A stretch of 64,000 nucleotides of DNA. Source: Eustoma russellianum (taxonomy: Eukaryota; Streptophyta; Magnoliopsida; Gentianales; Gentianaceae). The position numbers and the translations under genes were made by a program. The notes beneath the pieces were generated by a model. That model worked only from the letters and a program-made list of their open reading frames with translations, did not search any database and was not told where the DNA came from. Within the stretch, counting starts at the first letter, position 1. Each line of letters opens with the position of its first letter. The stretch lies in the NCBI GenBank assembly GCA_036186865.1, contig AP025075.1, positions 22,531,440 to 22,595,439 of the forward strand, in the 5' to 3' direction. Of this stretch, positions 11,912 to 22,571 are shown in pieces.

Positions 11912-12387
11912 TATGTTCATAAGGAGTTTACTAATAAATCAAACATCAGGATAACGAACCTGCTTCTTCCTTTTTGTTTGATAGCTTATGCTAAAGAGTT
12001 CCTTTTATGGGTCGGACATTTTCTAAGTCTGTGCAAAACTTTTAATATAATTAAAAAGTTGGTAAATGAGGACTCACCAAGTGATTTCAATAACCTAAGT
12101 AACTTACTAAAAAAAAGAAAAAAAAAAGAGGTAAATAAGAGTTGGTCTATCTTATAACCAATTCAGATATGTCATGTATATTTAATCTTTTCTTAATTGA
12201 TGTACGTAATATAATTTTAATTATTAGATCAGGATTTAAAGCACCTAATGATTCGAAAATGCCAGAAAAAAAAACACGCCTAAGGATCATCAACAAGCCA
12301 CCCTTAACAACCAAGTATTATTACTAGTATGCATTTTCTTCCATACTCCCATACGCAATAAAAAAAAGTTCCCGATACACTAGGTCA
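11912..12387. other. Intergenic, no feature seen
   Basis: AT-rich flank; the frame at 12142-12327 looks random. It separates the split MITE from the SINE upstream of the NHL gene. Confidence 0.45.
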
Positions 12388-12545
12388 TACGTTTGTCCAG
12401 AGTCTGAAGAAGGGTCGGATCGTTTCGCGATCTAGTATACGTAGCCTTACCATATACTTTATGCAAGAGGCTATTTCCACGGCTCGAATCCGTGACCTTG
12501 AAGTGATAAAACAACTTTACAAGTTTCAATATAGAATCCATATGT
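12388..12545 (-). mobile_element. Au-type SINE
   Basis: On the minus strand it reads AAAGTTGTTTTATCACTTCA, then GGTCACGGATTCGAGCCGTG with a pol III B-box-like GGATTCGAGCC. CCTCTTGCATAAAG, a TAAGGCTACGTA segment and a GACCCTTCTTCAGACTCTGG block follow. This is the tRNA-derived head and body layout of plant Au SINEs. A copy of the same family lies at 38193-38320. No TSD was resolved. Confidence 0.65.
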
Positions 12546-12956
12546 CCAAGACAGTAGCAGCTAAGTTTTACCACACACTGTTTAATTTTTCCATGACACG
12601 GTTGTATCGTGTCAACAACACGATCACTCGTATAACTAACAAAATAAAAAAAAATATATATAACCTTATAATATAAATTTGACATGACATTTAGTTCTTT
12701 TTTACGACTAATACATCAAACGCGTTAAAGATAGTAATTTCTCAAATATTCATCATATATATTTTGATACAAACTTAATAAAGAAAAAGAAAGGGTTAAA
12801 ATCCCGTCACTCAATGTACATTCTATGCATTTTATGCTCATACACTTATCACCCAAAAATCGATCACAAACAAAACAATCAAATACATTTGCCCTTTGTG
12901 TCATTGTGTGTCACCAGTAATAAATATAAAATTTTAAAAAGAAAAAAATTATCCAT
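12546..12956. other. 3' flank of the NHL gene
   Basis: AT-rich downstream region expected to hold the 3' UTR and polyadenylation signals of the minus-strand gene at 12957-13862; no other element is evident. Confidence 0.5.
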
Positions 12957-13862
12957 CTAGTTATTGTTTTGCCACCACAATATTGGTTTATAATCACATT
13001 TTTTAGTCAAATTTTTTGAATTCCCTTCTATAGAATCAACCGTGAAGTCACACTTAACCTTAACGTTTATTGTCCACGTCTTCACGCCGGCGGCCTTGAT
13101 CTTCATCGGAGCTTTAACGTCAACCCGTAACGGCACTTTCTTCTCACTCTGACCATTCCTCATCGCCGATCTAACGCCATCGGCAAGAGCCACGTTTGAT
13201 CCCTTCATCGCTGTCTTTAAATCGGTGACGTTCTTCGCCGGCTGGAAGAACTCCGGCAAGACGCCGTCACCCAACTTAACGCCGTCAAAAGAGACTTCCA
13301 CTTCGCTTCCCGCCAAATAATATATCCCGATCTTCCTGTTTGGGTTCTCCGCCTGGATGATGACGTCAATCGCCGGCGAGAAAGGGGACGATGACGTCAG
13401 GTTGAAGCCTCGGATGGAGACGCCGGAGATGGAGTACTCCGGCTCAACTGGCCGGAGAACGAGATAGAAAACGACGGTGGCGGCGGCGACGATGATGATG
13501 AGGATTAATAGGAAAACAAGGGTGTAGCAGAGACAACTGCAGCATCGGGTCCGGCAAGGCTTCTGGCTGGAAAGAGTTTCAAATTTGATGGAATTCTCCG
13601 GCGGCGGGTGGCTGAAAATCTGCTCCTTTGGGAATTGGATGACGAAAGTCCCAGAAGGCTGTGCCAGTGACTTATCATCATCAGCCGGAGGAGGAGGAGC
13701 AGCAGTCCATGATCTAGGCGGAGACGGCGAAGACGGCGATCTTCCAGAATTGGCCGGCCGACTTTTGACGGAGAAATCACTGAAGGACGGCGTTTTCGAA
13801 ACAGAAGAAGGATCATCGACATCAAAATGAAACCCTCTTGAGGGATGCATTTTTTGCGCCAT
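12957..13862 (-). CDS. LEA_2 / NDR1-HIN1-like (NHL) membrane protein
   Basis: Single uninterrupted 301-codon frame, ATG at 13862 and TAG at 12957. Residues 1-100 are a Ser/Pro-rich, disordered cytosolic tail. A Cys-rich patch (RTRCCSCLC, about 104-112) leads into one transmembrane helix (about 113-136, LVFLLILIIIVAAATVVFYL). A LEA_2 beta-sandwich domain follows, with the subfamily signature NPNRKIGIYY (about 173-182), predicted outside the plasma membrane. Length and layout fit plant NHL proteins, which act at the plasma membrane in defence and stress signalling; the NHL13-like branch is the best guess. No introns are needed. It is the only gene in the window with no transposon signature and no lesion, so it is probably functional. 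Neighbours are a SINE downstream and a LINE upstream, so there is no operon-like context. Confidence 0.9.
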   Translation of the reverse strand: MAQKMHPSRGFHFDVDDPSSVSKTPSFSDFSVKSRPANSGRSPSSPSPPRSWTAAPPPPADDDKSLAQPSGTFVIQFPKEQIFSHPPPENSIKFETLSSQKPCRTRCCSCLCYTLVFLLILIIIVAAATVVFYLVLRPVEPEYSISGVSIRGFNLTSSSPFSPAIDVIIQAENPNRKIGIYYLAGSEVEVSFDGVKLGDGVLPEFFQPAKNVTDLKTAMKGSNVALADGVRSAMRNGQSEKKVPLRVDVKAPMKIKAAGVKTWTINVKVKCDFTVDSIEGNSKNLTKKCDYKPILWWQNNN

Positions 13863-14399
13863 TCAAATGCAAAAATACCTCAAAAAGATCAAATCTTATC
13901 CTGTTGAGACTATTAAAAAATGGAGAGAATGTAAAAGCTCATATGAAGAAGAAGAAATAAGATGAGAATTGCTCGTAATGGAGAAGAACTCTTGTAGGGT
14001 CCATTTGGGTGTGCCCGCCTGGTAAGGTATAAAGCCTCAAACTGGACGGCTATGGATTTGATAATTTGATATGTTTCTAATCTAACGCATGGAATAGTTC
14101 GTAAGTTACTCGGTCAATCATTAGGAAGACGTTATTCAATAAATAATTATTAAACTATGTTAGGTAATAAATTTATATAATACATTCAGGTTCAGAAGGG
14201 AAAAAAAGACCACACACGTACATAGTCACACACGGGTATTTTTTTTTATGAATCTGGGAGTAAAAGGCCATACCCTGGCCTTGAGGAAACCCACTGCCCC
14301 AGTTTTTTTTTTTGTGCATCTATGTATACATCTATATGTCATTCATATACATCTATATATATATCTATATATCTACATACACATACATATGTATACATT
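13863..14399. other. 5' flank/promoter region of the NHL gene
   Basis: About 540 bp separate the NHL start codon from the next insertion (LINE at 14416). It should hold the promoter and 5' UTR of the minus-strand gene. I could not place a convincing TATA box. A CA/TA-rich microsatellite-like stretch lies at 14325-14395. Confidence 0.4.
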
Positions 14400-14415
14400 A
14401 AAATTGACGGTAATG
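14400..14415. repeat. LINE target-site duplication, left
   Basis: AAAATTGACGGTAATG is repeated exactly at 16207-16222, flanking the LINE body. Confidence 0.9.
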
Positions 14416-16206
14416 TTTCAAAGGAAAACGTGGATTACGTCAGGAGGACTCCCTTTCCTCTTTCCTTTTTGTCTTAGCCACGAAATATTTCTCGAGGTTA
14501 CTAAGACAACTTCATTGCGATCCAGAATTTACAATCCATCCAAAATGTAAAGATCAGTTAATCACGCAGCTCTGCTTTGCGGATGACTTAGTCATCTTCA
14601 CTAAAGCTGATGTTAACTCCCTCAGGAAAATCATGGATAGGCTTAAGTGTTTTGGTGCTTGCTCTGATCTAATTGCCAACCTGCATAAGTCAAATGTTTT
14701 CATTGCTGGTGTGTCCGATATAAGCCCCTTACAATCAATAATCGGCTTTTCTTTAGGATCTATGCCATTCTGTTATTTAGGTATACCTATAGCGGGCTTT
14801 AAGTTGCAATCCAGTCACTACTCACCTTACATATCCAAACTGTTTCAAGAGATTAACCTTTGGAAAACATCATCCCTTTCTTATGCCTGAAGGCTGGAAT
14901 TAATCAAATCTGTCTTCCAAGGTATTCATTGTTTCTGGTTAAGTGCTCTCTCTATCTCCATTGCTGTCCTAGACCAAGTTGATCGAATTTGCATGCATTT
15001 CCTCTAGGGACAAACTGAAAATGGGAATCGTAGAACTCTAGTTGGGTGTAAAAAAATCTGTTTGCCTAAAACTGAGGGCGGCCTAGGAATTTTCCATCTC
15101 AAATCTTGGAATTCATCCCTTTTAGCTAAACATTTTTGGAACCTCCAGAAAAAGAAGGATACTCTTTGTGGACAGGAACAACTAAGAAATCCGATTCCCC
15201 ACTCCTAAAGAAACTGTTTCAGATCAGGGATCTCTTAGTTCAAAATACTAGTTCACCACAAAATGCACAGCGGTTGTTCAAGGATTGGACAATTGATGAT
15301 CAACCCCAGTCGGGAAAAGCACACGAATATCTTAGGCCTAGGGGTATCCAAATTCCATGGTATAAAATTGTTTGGGACCATCCTAACTCCTAAACATGCG
15401 TCTGTACTTTGGTTGGCAGCACTTGGTAAACTACTAACGAAGGACCGTTTGTCCTTTCTACATGACTCTTCGTGCTCGTTAGGTAGGGCTTCTGTTGAAT
15501 CCGACGAATATCTTTTCTTTGAATGTCCATTGACAAAACAGGTTTGAGCTGGGGTTACAAAATGAAATGCCATCCAATATTAGAAACATAACCAGACTTC
15601 TTGCTTGGACCCAGAAAACATTAAAGTCTAAACACTCTAGGTTCAAGGCCATAAAAGTATCCATTTCTGCAACAGTCTACTTCATTTGGCAAAGTAGGAA
15701 CAAATTGATATTCGATGATGCTGCCTTTTTGCCGTTGGATGTCACAAATAGAATATGCACTCATGTTTTTAGAGCAATGCATAAGACTTACCCAACTCTT
15801 ACTGCTGATCAATAGACGATCCTTTGCTACTCTCTCTCATCTACAGCACAATGGCCATACTCTGAGACATTGTATTTGTTACATCCATTCGGATTTCATT
15901 TAATTTTATTAAAGCAGCCTGTTGCTTTAGGAACATAGACTAGTTATCTGACTTTGATACATCTTTGATAGCCTGTGCCCGAGGCCGTATATTCTATATA
16001 GGGGTATTCTGCAAAGCAAGCCTGTGTTCCGCAGTACCATTTACTTGTAAATTTTGCATTAGCCTTGGCAAGCAGCATGTTGCTTGCTACATAGGTCTGA
16101 TGTACGGGTGACACCCTTATTTAGGTGCATTTTTTATGGACCATTGTTGTTTTACCATGGTCATCCTTGGGTTATGAAATTTGAATTTTTCCAAAAAATA
16201 AAAAAT
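14416..16206 (+). mobile_element. 5'-truncated L1-type LINE with 16-bp TSD
   Basis: A 1.79-kb insertion bounded by an exact 16-bp direct repeat, starting abruptly inside the reverse transcriptase and ending in an A-rich tail (about 16190-16206). The TSD and truncation are diagnostic of target-primed reverse transcription. The coding sequence is of the clade without an obvious C-terminal RNase H and differs from LINEs E and F. Confidence 0.92.
14440..15545 (+). pseudogene. LINE reverse transcriptase C-terminal half, broken
   Basis: Readable in several frames: GGLPFLFPF (degraded RQGDPLSPFLF motif), then CFADDLVIF near 14577 carrying the RT active-site ADD. CYLGIPIAG follows, then the KTEGGLGI region (about 15070) and a zinc-binding RT region (ASVLWLAALGKLLTKDRL, 15400-15545). 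Stops at 14887-14889 and others, plus frameshifts, make it a pseudogene. Confidence 0.82.
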
Positions 16207-16222
16207 AAAATTGACGGTAATG
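16207..16222. repeat. LINE target-site duplication, right
   Basis: Exact copy of 14400-14415, directly after the A-rich tail. Confidence 0.9.
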
Positions 16223-16401
16223 GGTTAGCCAAACTACAAACGAGTCAACGGTACTAGGTAGACTATAGAATTTATTACCTTAAACTAGTTTTGCTCTTAA
16301 AAATGCAAGAACTGTCAGAGTCAGTGAGTTAGTGTTATAACCATCTTGGTGGGGTTTTGTTCTAAAAATCCTTGTGAATCACATGATATAATACTATAAA
16401 A

Positions 16402-16587
16402 TGGGGAACGATTCCCTGACCGCTTATTGCCTCACTCCCTTCACGACCCCCTGCCACGTGGCAACATGGAGGGTTGATGAGGCTGGGTGGGAGTCATCCT
16501 CACCCAGCCTCACCAACCCTCCCTGTTGCCACGTGGCGGGCGATCACGCAGGCGGTCATGGAAAGGGGGTAAGAGGATCCCAATCGC
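16402..16587. mobile_element. Foldback MITE with CACGTG arms
   Basis: Long inverted repeat: CCACGTGGCAACATGGAGGG (from about 16455) pairs with CCCTCCCTGTTGCCACGTGG (ending about 16539), continuing through GGCTGGGTG/CACCCAGCC at the loop. Outer arms GGGAACGATTCCC and GGGATCC are weaker. ATAAAA at 16396-16401 and 16588-16593 may be the TSD. It has no coding capacity and is related to the split MITE at 11741-11911. Confidence 0.75.
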
Positions 16588-16593
16588 ATAAAA

Positions 16594-18239
16594 GGTAGTT
16601 CTTTCAGTTTTAAAAATTTTCTCTTCCGATTTAGTTAAACCTACATGAGATATGGGGATGGGCAACAAATATTGTGGGAAATTTAGGATTTAGAAGAGAT
16701 ATGGATGAGAATAAGGATTGAAGAAACCAATAGCACAAAGTAGGAGTTCATAAAAAATTGAAAACAACATCACAGAAGTAACTTTCAAGTTTTCTTCGAC
16801 TTTCTTTGTAAATGTACAAGAGTATATAAAGAACTACAAAGGTATAATAATCATATATGAAGAAAATGAAACAGAGAAGACAGAAATATTCGAGACGTAA
16901 CAAATGTTACTGTCCATAAAATGAAATTGCCTCCATCAATGAGCAAGATATACTGCGCAAAAAATGTCTCACATGATATAACGGCTTCTTCCTTTTATGT
17001 GCTCCACAAAACGAATATTGGACTTGTCTGTTTGAAGCTTTTAATACCAGAGGAAGAGAGAAAAGACAAGGAAGAAATTATCTAGGTTTTAACAAAAGAC
17101 TTCAATAAGGTTTTTCAAGGATCATTTCAAAGTATATCAAAACTTGTCTTCAAAATATTTTGATCCTTATATTTATAGACTTTAATTCAAAGAAAGAAGT
17201 TAATTTGCCTCCTCTCTGCAGAACTTATTGACCGTTCAAGATTGAAAGGAAGTGTCCTAAGTTACAAAGGTTGCATCATTTCATCACCGAACTTCGGACT
17301 AAATGTCTGGTAAATAGCTTTGCCGAATATTCGTTGAAGCGTTTGGTGACTAGACAAAATCTTCAGAATTGAACCGAACTTAGAGACCGTACTCTGAGCT
17401 CATCACCGGACATTCATTCTCACTCACTGAATGTTCAGTTACCTCAGAATTCAGAAAATTCAGAGTATCATCTCACACATCCTATCTAAGTTTTCACTTC
17501 ATCCTCCGATCAACCTTCTTACACATGTTTATATAAATTTAGATCATTTTCTAAAGCACTTTATGTGTTTCTTTCCAAAATTTCTCACATGATCCAACAT
17601 TTATATAAAAACATTCATGAACAATTAAAACTAACATATCTAGTATTAAACAAGCACAATGACACATAATAGACGATGGCTCGCGTCTTGAATAGCCACT
17701 TAATACAAATAGAAGTATATAAATAGAAATAATATGACATTGGTGACTTGAATCTTACCTCCCTACTTTTTATATATACAACCAAAAGACATATCATTGT
17801 CTACTTCACACATGTTTGCGGTTTGATGTGAATTCGGCCATGCACTCAGTCCTAGGTTTTCATAAACGCTCTATTGAGTTATTTCAAACTCTCATCGGCG
17901 ACATCACCTCCACACTTAATATGTGAAATTCATCAAATGCGTACTGGTCACACCACCATAAACATGCTAGGAATTTCATAAGATATCCTTAAAATCTCAC
18001 TCTTATAAACTTGGAGCAAGCATTATCTTACATTAACACTATAGGAAGAGACAAGTTTGATAGTGCTGATTAGAACACTTCTATGACTTATTTTTGTCAC
18101 ATTGAATCTCGTTCGTAGAATCTCTACTAATAGTAGATTGGATTATCACCATAGAGAGCGCACACCAAACAGAGTAATCTCATCCTTCTTGATGTCACAA
18201 GAACTAACTTACACGTGGTTCTTAGCCAACTCTCATAGA
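16594..18239. other. Intergenic, unrecognised
   Basis: AT-rich sequence with no credible coding frame and no element ends that I can pair. Short frames look random. Confidence 0.4.
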
Positions 18240-18470
18240 CCTTACACTCTTTATGATTTACCCCAAAGAAATTTTACCGAGCTACTCTCGTAGACCTCAC
18301 AATGTTTATGATTTACCCCAAAGAAACTCATAAGTATTTACAACTTTTGTTTGTATCGTTTTTCTTCGACCTTCTAAATATCTTTGGAAGTTATACTGCA
18401 TGAGTATTTAAAACTTTTTCTTCGACCTTCTAAATTTCTTTGGAAGTTATACTGAAGGACTAAACCCCCA
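18240..18470. repeat. Two short imperfect tandem duplications
   Basis: TTTATGATTTACCCCAAAGA occurs near 18249 and again near 18306 (spacing about 57). TTCTTCGACCTTCTAAAT followed by TCTTTGGAAGTTATACTG occurs near 18361 and again near 18418 (spacing about 57-58). The shared spacing suggests one decayed tandem array. Confidence 0.65.
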
Positions 18471-19049
18471 CATTTTCTCCACAATTTCAAGTCTACATTA
18501 ACTACAAAACCTCATTTTTTGAACCAAATTCAACATTCATTTTACTAAATGAATACTATCAACTATACAACTTTAATTAGTCATCAAGTAACAAACAACA
18601 AGCTATGGTGTCATTCAACTCAAAAAAGCTTTTAACAATGAACATAAACTTAACTCTTTATGCCATTTTGGAATAAACTCCAACAACTTTCTTATGAACT
18701 AAGATTCATAAGTAAATAATCTTTTGATCTTTTTGATCACACCATAGACTCAAAAATATCATAACTCATAATATCCTTACATTTGCCATAAAACACACAT
18801 TAGAATAAGTTTCCCTTGGCATTCTTTTTGGCCTCTAAAATGCATGCATTCACATAACATAGCCAATGCACTTATATCATTCGAAATATTGTTCTTGTGC
18901 ATGCACCATGTGATCATAGCTTTTTTTGCAAATTTACTAGCCATTTTTGTCAACAAGCATATTTCATGATCCAAAACATAATGCATGGTGATCTCTTATT
19001 ATTCCGTTCATGTGATTTGGACAGTAGAAATCTATATAGTTGGGATGAA

Positions 19050-19142
19050 GGTATTGTTTGCCTGCCTCTTACCCTCCTCAGACCCTAGCGATAGCTTTTA
19101 ATGTTGTTAGGATATACTAGGTATGATTGTTGTTGTTGTTTG
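19050..19142 (+). mobile_element. SINE 3' fragment with TTG tail
   Basis: AAGGTATTGTTTGCCTGCCT, then CTTACCCTCCTCAGACCCTA, ACTAGGTATGATTG and a (TTG)n tail is the 3' half of Au-type SINEs. The 5' half with its pol III boxes is missing. Confidence 0.5.
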
Positions 19143-19302
19143 TATCGTTTTTTCTCGAGAAAAGAAGAAGTAAAAACTCTATCTTGTAGATCTAGGATAG
19201 CTGTTGTTAGGATATACTGTGTATGATTGTTGTTGTTATTTGTATCGTTTTTTCTGGAGAAAAGAAGAAGTAAAAACTCTATCTTGTAGATCTAGGTTGA
19301 TC
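19103..19302. repeat. 100-bp direct tandem duplication
   Basis: GTTGTTAGGATATACT starts at 19103 and at 19203. The two 100-bp copies stay near-identical through the (TTG)n tract, GAGAAAAGAAGAAGTAAAAA and TCTTGTAGATCTAGG. The duplication includes the SINE tail, so it arose after the SINE inserted. Confidence 0.85.
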
Positions 19303-20428
19303 TGACCAAACCACATAAATCTATGTGTTTTTATTTTTTTTGTTAAACTTCTTCTTAATTTACAATTTTCCTAACACGTTATGTTTACCACAATAGAAAT
19401 AAATTAATTTCACAGGTTTTCTCCCTAGAGGAAATTTAATTGTCATAGATGGATGTTTCTTTTCCCCCTCCCCCCCCCCCCCTAAGGATATTGAAGTTCA
19501 GCGTATTGGTGAGTCATACTGCGGCTTGGTCATTCATTTGATATTGTCCTTTTCATGGTTGTTTTCTTATTTTCTTATATATTTTGCTTTGTTTATATGT
19601 TTTTTTATTTAGAAAAAGTACATTGTCCATGAACAGGACGTCATACTCAATTTGTAAAGGATTTGACTAATTCTACTACATACACATATGTACACATATA
19701 CATATCTCAAATGATACATGAGTGAATACAGTCAAAAACGTTCTCGGTGTACTAAGTTTCTACGTTTACACAGAGTCTGAGAACCATACATTTTACGTAA
19801 GAAGTTGATTTCACGTCTCGAACATTTTGACTTCAAATCAAGAAATGCAGTAATCATGAGATAAATAATTATGCCAATTTCATTTGATCTTGGAGTCTGA
19901 TGGGTGGATGTATCTATATTTGACTCTACGCTGGCAAAAAGTCGTTATCACTGCAGGAAGCTACGTAACAATATCTTAAAAACTTTGTACACACGGTTGT
20001 GTCAATGTTTAAGACACGTTTTATATAGGAAAATTCGAGGTAGTATTGAGCTATGAAACCGAAATCATTGGACGGAATTTTTTTTTTAAAAAAGAGAAGA
20101 CTGAGTCATATGTCAAAACGAAGCAGATAACATTTTACTATTTGGTAGAACCAACTCCCTCCAATTTTTAGTTTATCGCTCTCAAGCATGAATAAGACAG
20201 GAGGGTTTGTATTAAGTTGACAATCAGAATAAAATTTTATGATTAAGTATGATTATTAATCAAACATTGAATAAATTATAAATAAAATGTAAAAAAATTT
20301 ATTGATCCATATAACCGATCTAATCGAAAAAGATTTGAATGTTGTTGTTACTGTTGCTATTTGGTAAAACAAATGCATCATATTATAGCTTGAAATAAAA
20401 CGCTATTCAGAATAACCTAACGCAAAAA

Positions 20429-20429
<1 letters not shown>
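19303..20429. other. Intergenic; poly-C run and SINE scrap only
   Basis: It contains the end of the duplicated segment, a C-run at 19464-19482 and a SINE-like scrap at 19741-19830. Otherwise it is AT-rich and unassigned. Confidence 0.45.
19741..19830 (-). mobile_element. Degenerate Au-type SINE fragment
   Basis: On the minus strand: GTTCGAGACGTGAAATCAAC (B-box-like GTTCGAG), then GGTTCTCAGACTCTGTGTAA and AACTTAGTACACCGAGAA. Block order agrees with 12388-12545. Confidence 0.45.

Positions 20430-20499
<70 letters not shown>
20430..20499. repeat. (TA)n tail of LINE E
   Basis: 70 bp of uninterrupted TA dinucleotides directly abut the 3' end of minus-strand LINE E. LINE F ends in the same way at 37891-37929. 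Confidence 0.9.
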
Positions 20500-20501
<2 letters not shown>

Positions 20502-20809
20502 ACCGAAGGCGTTTTATTAAATCAAAGCCTCACTTATGACCGAGGTAAGCCATATTACATCAGTGTATAGCAAATGTAAAATGGAAATGTAAAGCAGCTA
20601 TGATAGTCATCCTTCAATCATATATGATATGCTGCATTAAAACCTGGCTAAGTAAAACTACCCTTGTAGATAAAACTTTGGCGAAGGAAAAAACGTACAT
20701 ATTTATATCATTGGACCGAAGACTCAATACAAATGCTCTCAAAAATACAGCCGAAAATCTATAGAAAGCCGCATAGGCCATTGCTGCCAACATGGTTGTA
20801 ATTGATCTT

Positions 20810-20817
20810 CGTGGTGC
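20810..20817. repeat. hAT target-site duplication, left
   Basis: CGTGGTGC, identical to 24840-24847; 8 bp is the hAT hallmark. Confidence 0.95.
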
Positions 20818-21066
20818 CAGTGGCGGAGCCAGGAGTCTCTTCTTGGGGGGCACTGACAGGCTTCGCCACAGGAATACTACCGGTTACCGTTTTGGACTGC
20901 GAAAACTGACAAAATCTTCTAGACATATTTTTGTATTCTAACATAAAATACGTGAAAGAAAACACATCTAACAACCAATGTACAAAAAAGATAAACAACA
21001 CACAACAAACAATATGAGGATCATAATTATTAAATAAATATAGTAATATACATCAATATGTACCTT

Positions 21067-21639
21067 TTATTTGCCTATTGTAGGACGAGAAGGAGTTGCC
21101 AAGGGACGCAAAAAGGTTCTTCGAGATGACATTGATTGAAATCGTTGCATAATATCTTCATCTTCAATAGTGCTAAAAATTTCATGCTCAAAGTAACACA
21201 ATAAACAATCCGATAGTACATCATCCCCCAACCGGTTGCGTAGATCTGTCTTGACGATATTCATTGCAGAAAAAGTTCGTTCAACACTAGCCGTTCCAAC
21301 AGGTAAGATCAATGCTAACTCGATAAGTCGATATACTAAAGGAAAGTAATTGTGATAATTTTTCTCCACCATCTTCTTTGCAAGGTCTCCAAGATTATTT
21401 ATGTTAGAGAATATTTCATTTGATTTCATATCGACAATGTAATTGTCAAGTTGATGGTTAAGTTCCATTCGTTCCAAAGAAGTGAAGTCATCTGGATATA
21501 ACTCAGCAAGATGCAGCAATTGACCATGATCAAAGTTCGCAAAAGAATTTGAAGGATCAAGACACATTACACATCTAAGTAAATCCGTGTTTGCCTCTGT
21601 GAAGTGTTCATCCATTTCCATAGCAATAATGTCAATCAC
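21067..21639 (-). pseudogene. hAT transposase C-terminal dimerisation exon
   Basis: 190 codons after the intron. The hATC dimerisation motif is clear: LALILPVGTASVERTFSAMN, then KTDLRNRLGDD and a terminal CYFEHEIF. The exon itself is undamaged; it is marked pseudogene only because the upstream A8 frameshift breaks the whole gene. Confidence 0.9.
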
Positions 21640-21731
21640 CTAAGAATTTATATGAATAAAAATTAATTACGATGTAGAAAAATTAATCATCAATGTCATA
21701 TGTATGAACACAATATAGATAAATGAAGTAC
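21640..21731 (-). other. Intron in hAT transposase (92 bp)
   Basis: Minus-strand GTACTTCATT...AAATTCTTAG, AT-rich, GT-AG, phase 0. Splicing joins HHFRAEIFIK to VIDIIAMEMDEH, after which the reading frame stays open to the end of the hAT C-terminal domain. Confidence 0.8.
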
Positions 21732-22571
21732 CTTTATGAAGATTTCTGCACGAAAATGATGAAAGTATGTCATTATTTCACCACCTTTACGCTTTTTTCT
21801 AGACCGGCCAATGACAACATCCTCCATATTAGGCACATCAATTTCATGTATTTCACAAAACTCAATGACTTCTTTCAACAAATTATCCCAACCAACATCT
21901 CTATATTCTTGTAAGCTCTTTTTTACCCCATTGATCATATTAAGAGCACACCCTATGTTTTGATCTCTCATTTGTAGAATCTTAGAAAGTGTACTTGTCA
22001 TTCCTAAAATTTTCAACATAAATTTTCCAACAAATACAAACTCAAAAGAGTCCATCTTATCAATCAAACTCGATGCAGTATTTTGGATATCTGATTTCTC
22101 GCCATCCTCGTATAATGAGAGAAGCAATTGTCCAATTGGATTCCAACTATCAAAAATTCTCAACAATGTTTTATAATGAGAATTCCAACGTGTATCGCCG
22201 GGTCGTGCTAAACTTGTTTCTTGATTCTGACCCCTTCCAGTTGAAATCTCACCCATGTCTATTTTATCTGCAATTTCATCTTTGAGTAGCTGACGAAAAT
22301 AATCCTTTCTTTTGCATGAAGCTTCAATTGTGTTAACAATCATTGATACCACTTCAAAGAAATTTTTCACACTTTCTTTTTCTCTAGCAGCTGACACAAC
22401 AACTAATTGAAGTTGATGGGCAAAACAATGGATACAATGCGCGTTCTTGTTTTCATTTAGAATGAGTGCTTTCAAGCCATTAAATTGACCACGCATGTTT
22501 GAAGCTCCATCATAACCTTGACCTCTAATTCTATCAAGTGATAACCCATGTTTTGCAAAAAAAACCATCAA
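21732..22571 (-). pseudogene. hAT transposase central part
   Basis: Minus-strand frame overlapping the N-terminal block by 38 bases in another frame. It contains RGQGYDGASNMRG, HCIHCFAHQLQLVVV and DTRWNSHYKTLL, all conserved in this hAT subfamily, including the catalytic-core RW segment. The exon ends at 21732 with a phase-0 GT donor. Without the intron the frame would read a few non-family residues to a stop at 21696. Confidence 0.9.

Larger units (their letters stand above)
18826..19500 (+). repeat. Duplicated segment, copy 1 (exon-like relic)
   Basis: Homologous to 38328-38610. Shared blocks include CCTCTAAAATGCAT, TTTCATGATCCAAAACAT, ATCTCTTATTAT, ATTTCACAGG with CCTAGAGGAAATTT, AATTGTCATA and TAAGGATATTGAAGTTCAGC. 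This copy is interrupted by SINE-like and tandem sequence (19050-19302) and a poly-C run (19464-19482). Confidence 0.6.

Noticed and set aside
12470..12500. A tRNA gene, because of the B-box-like GGATTCGAGCC
   Set aside because: No cloverleaf, acceptor stem or anticodon arm can be drawn; the surrounding body is that of a SINE.
13505..13830. Two further frames overlapping the NHL gene (13505-13825 minus, 13585-13830 plus)
   Set aside because: Alternative frames of the GC-richer NHL coding region; the 301-codon frame explains the sequence.
20430..20499. The TA microsatellite as an independent locus
   Set aside because: It abuts the LINE 3' end exactly and the sister LINE has the same tail, so it is part of the insertion.
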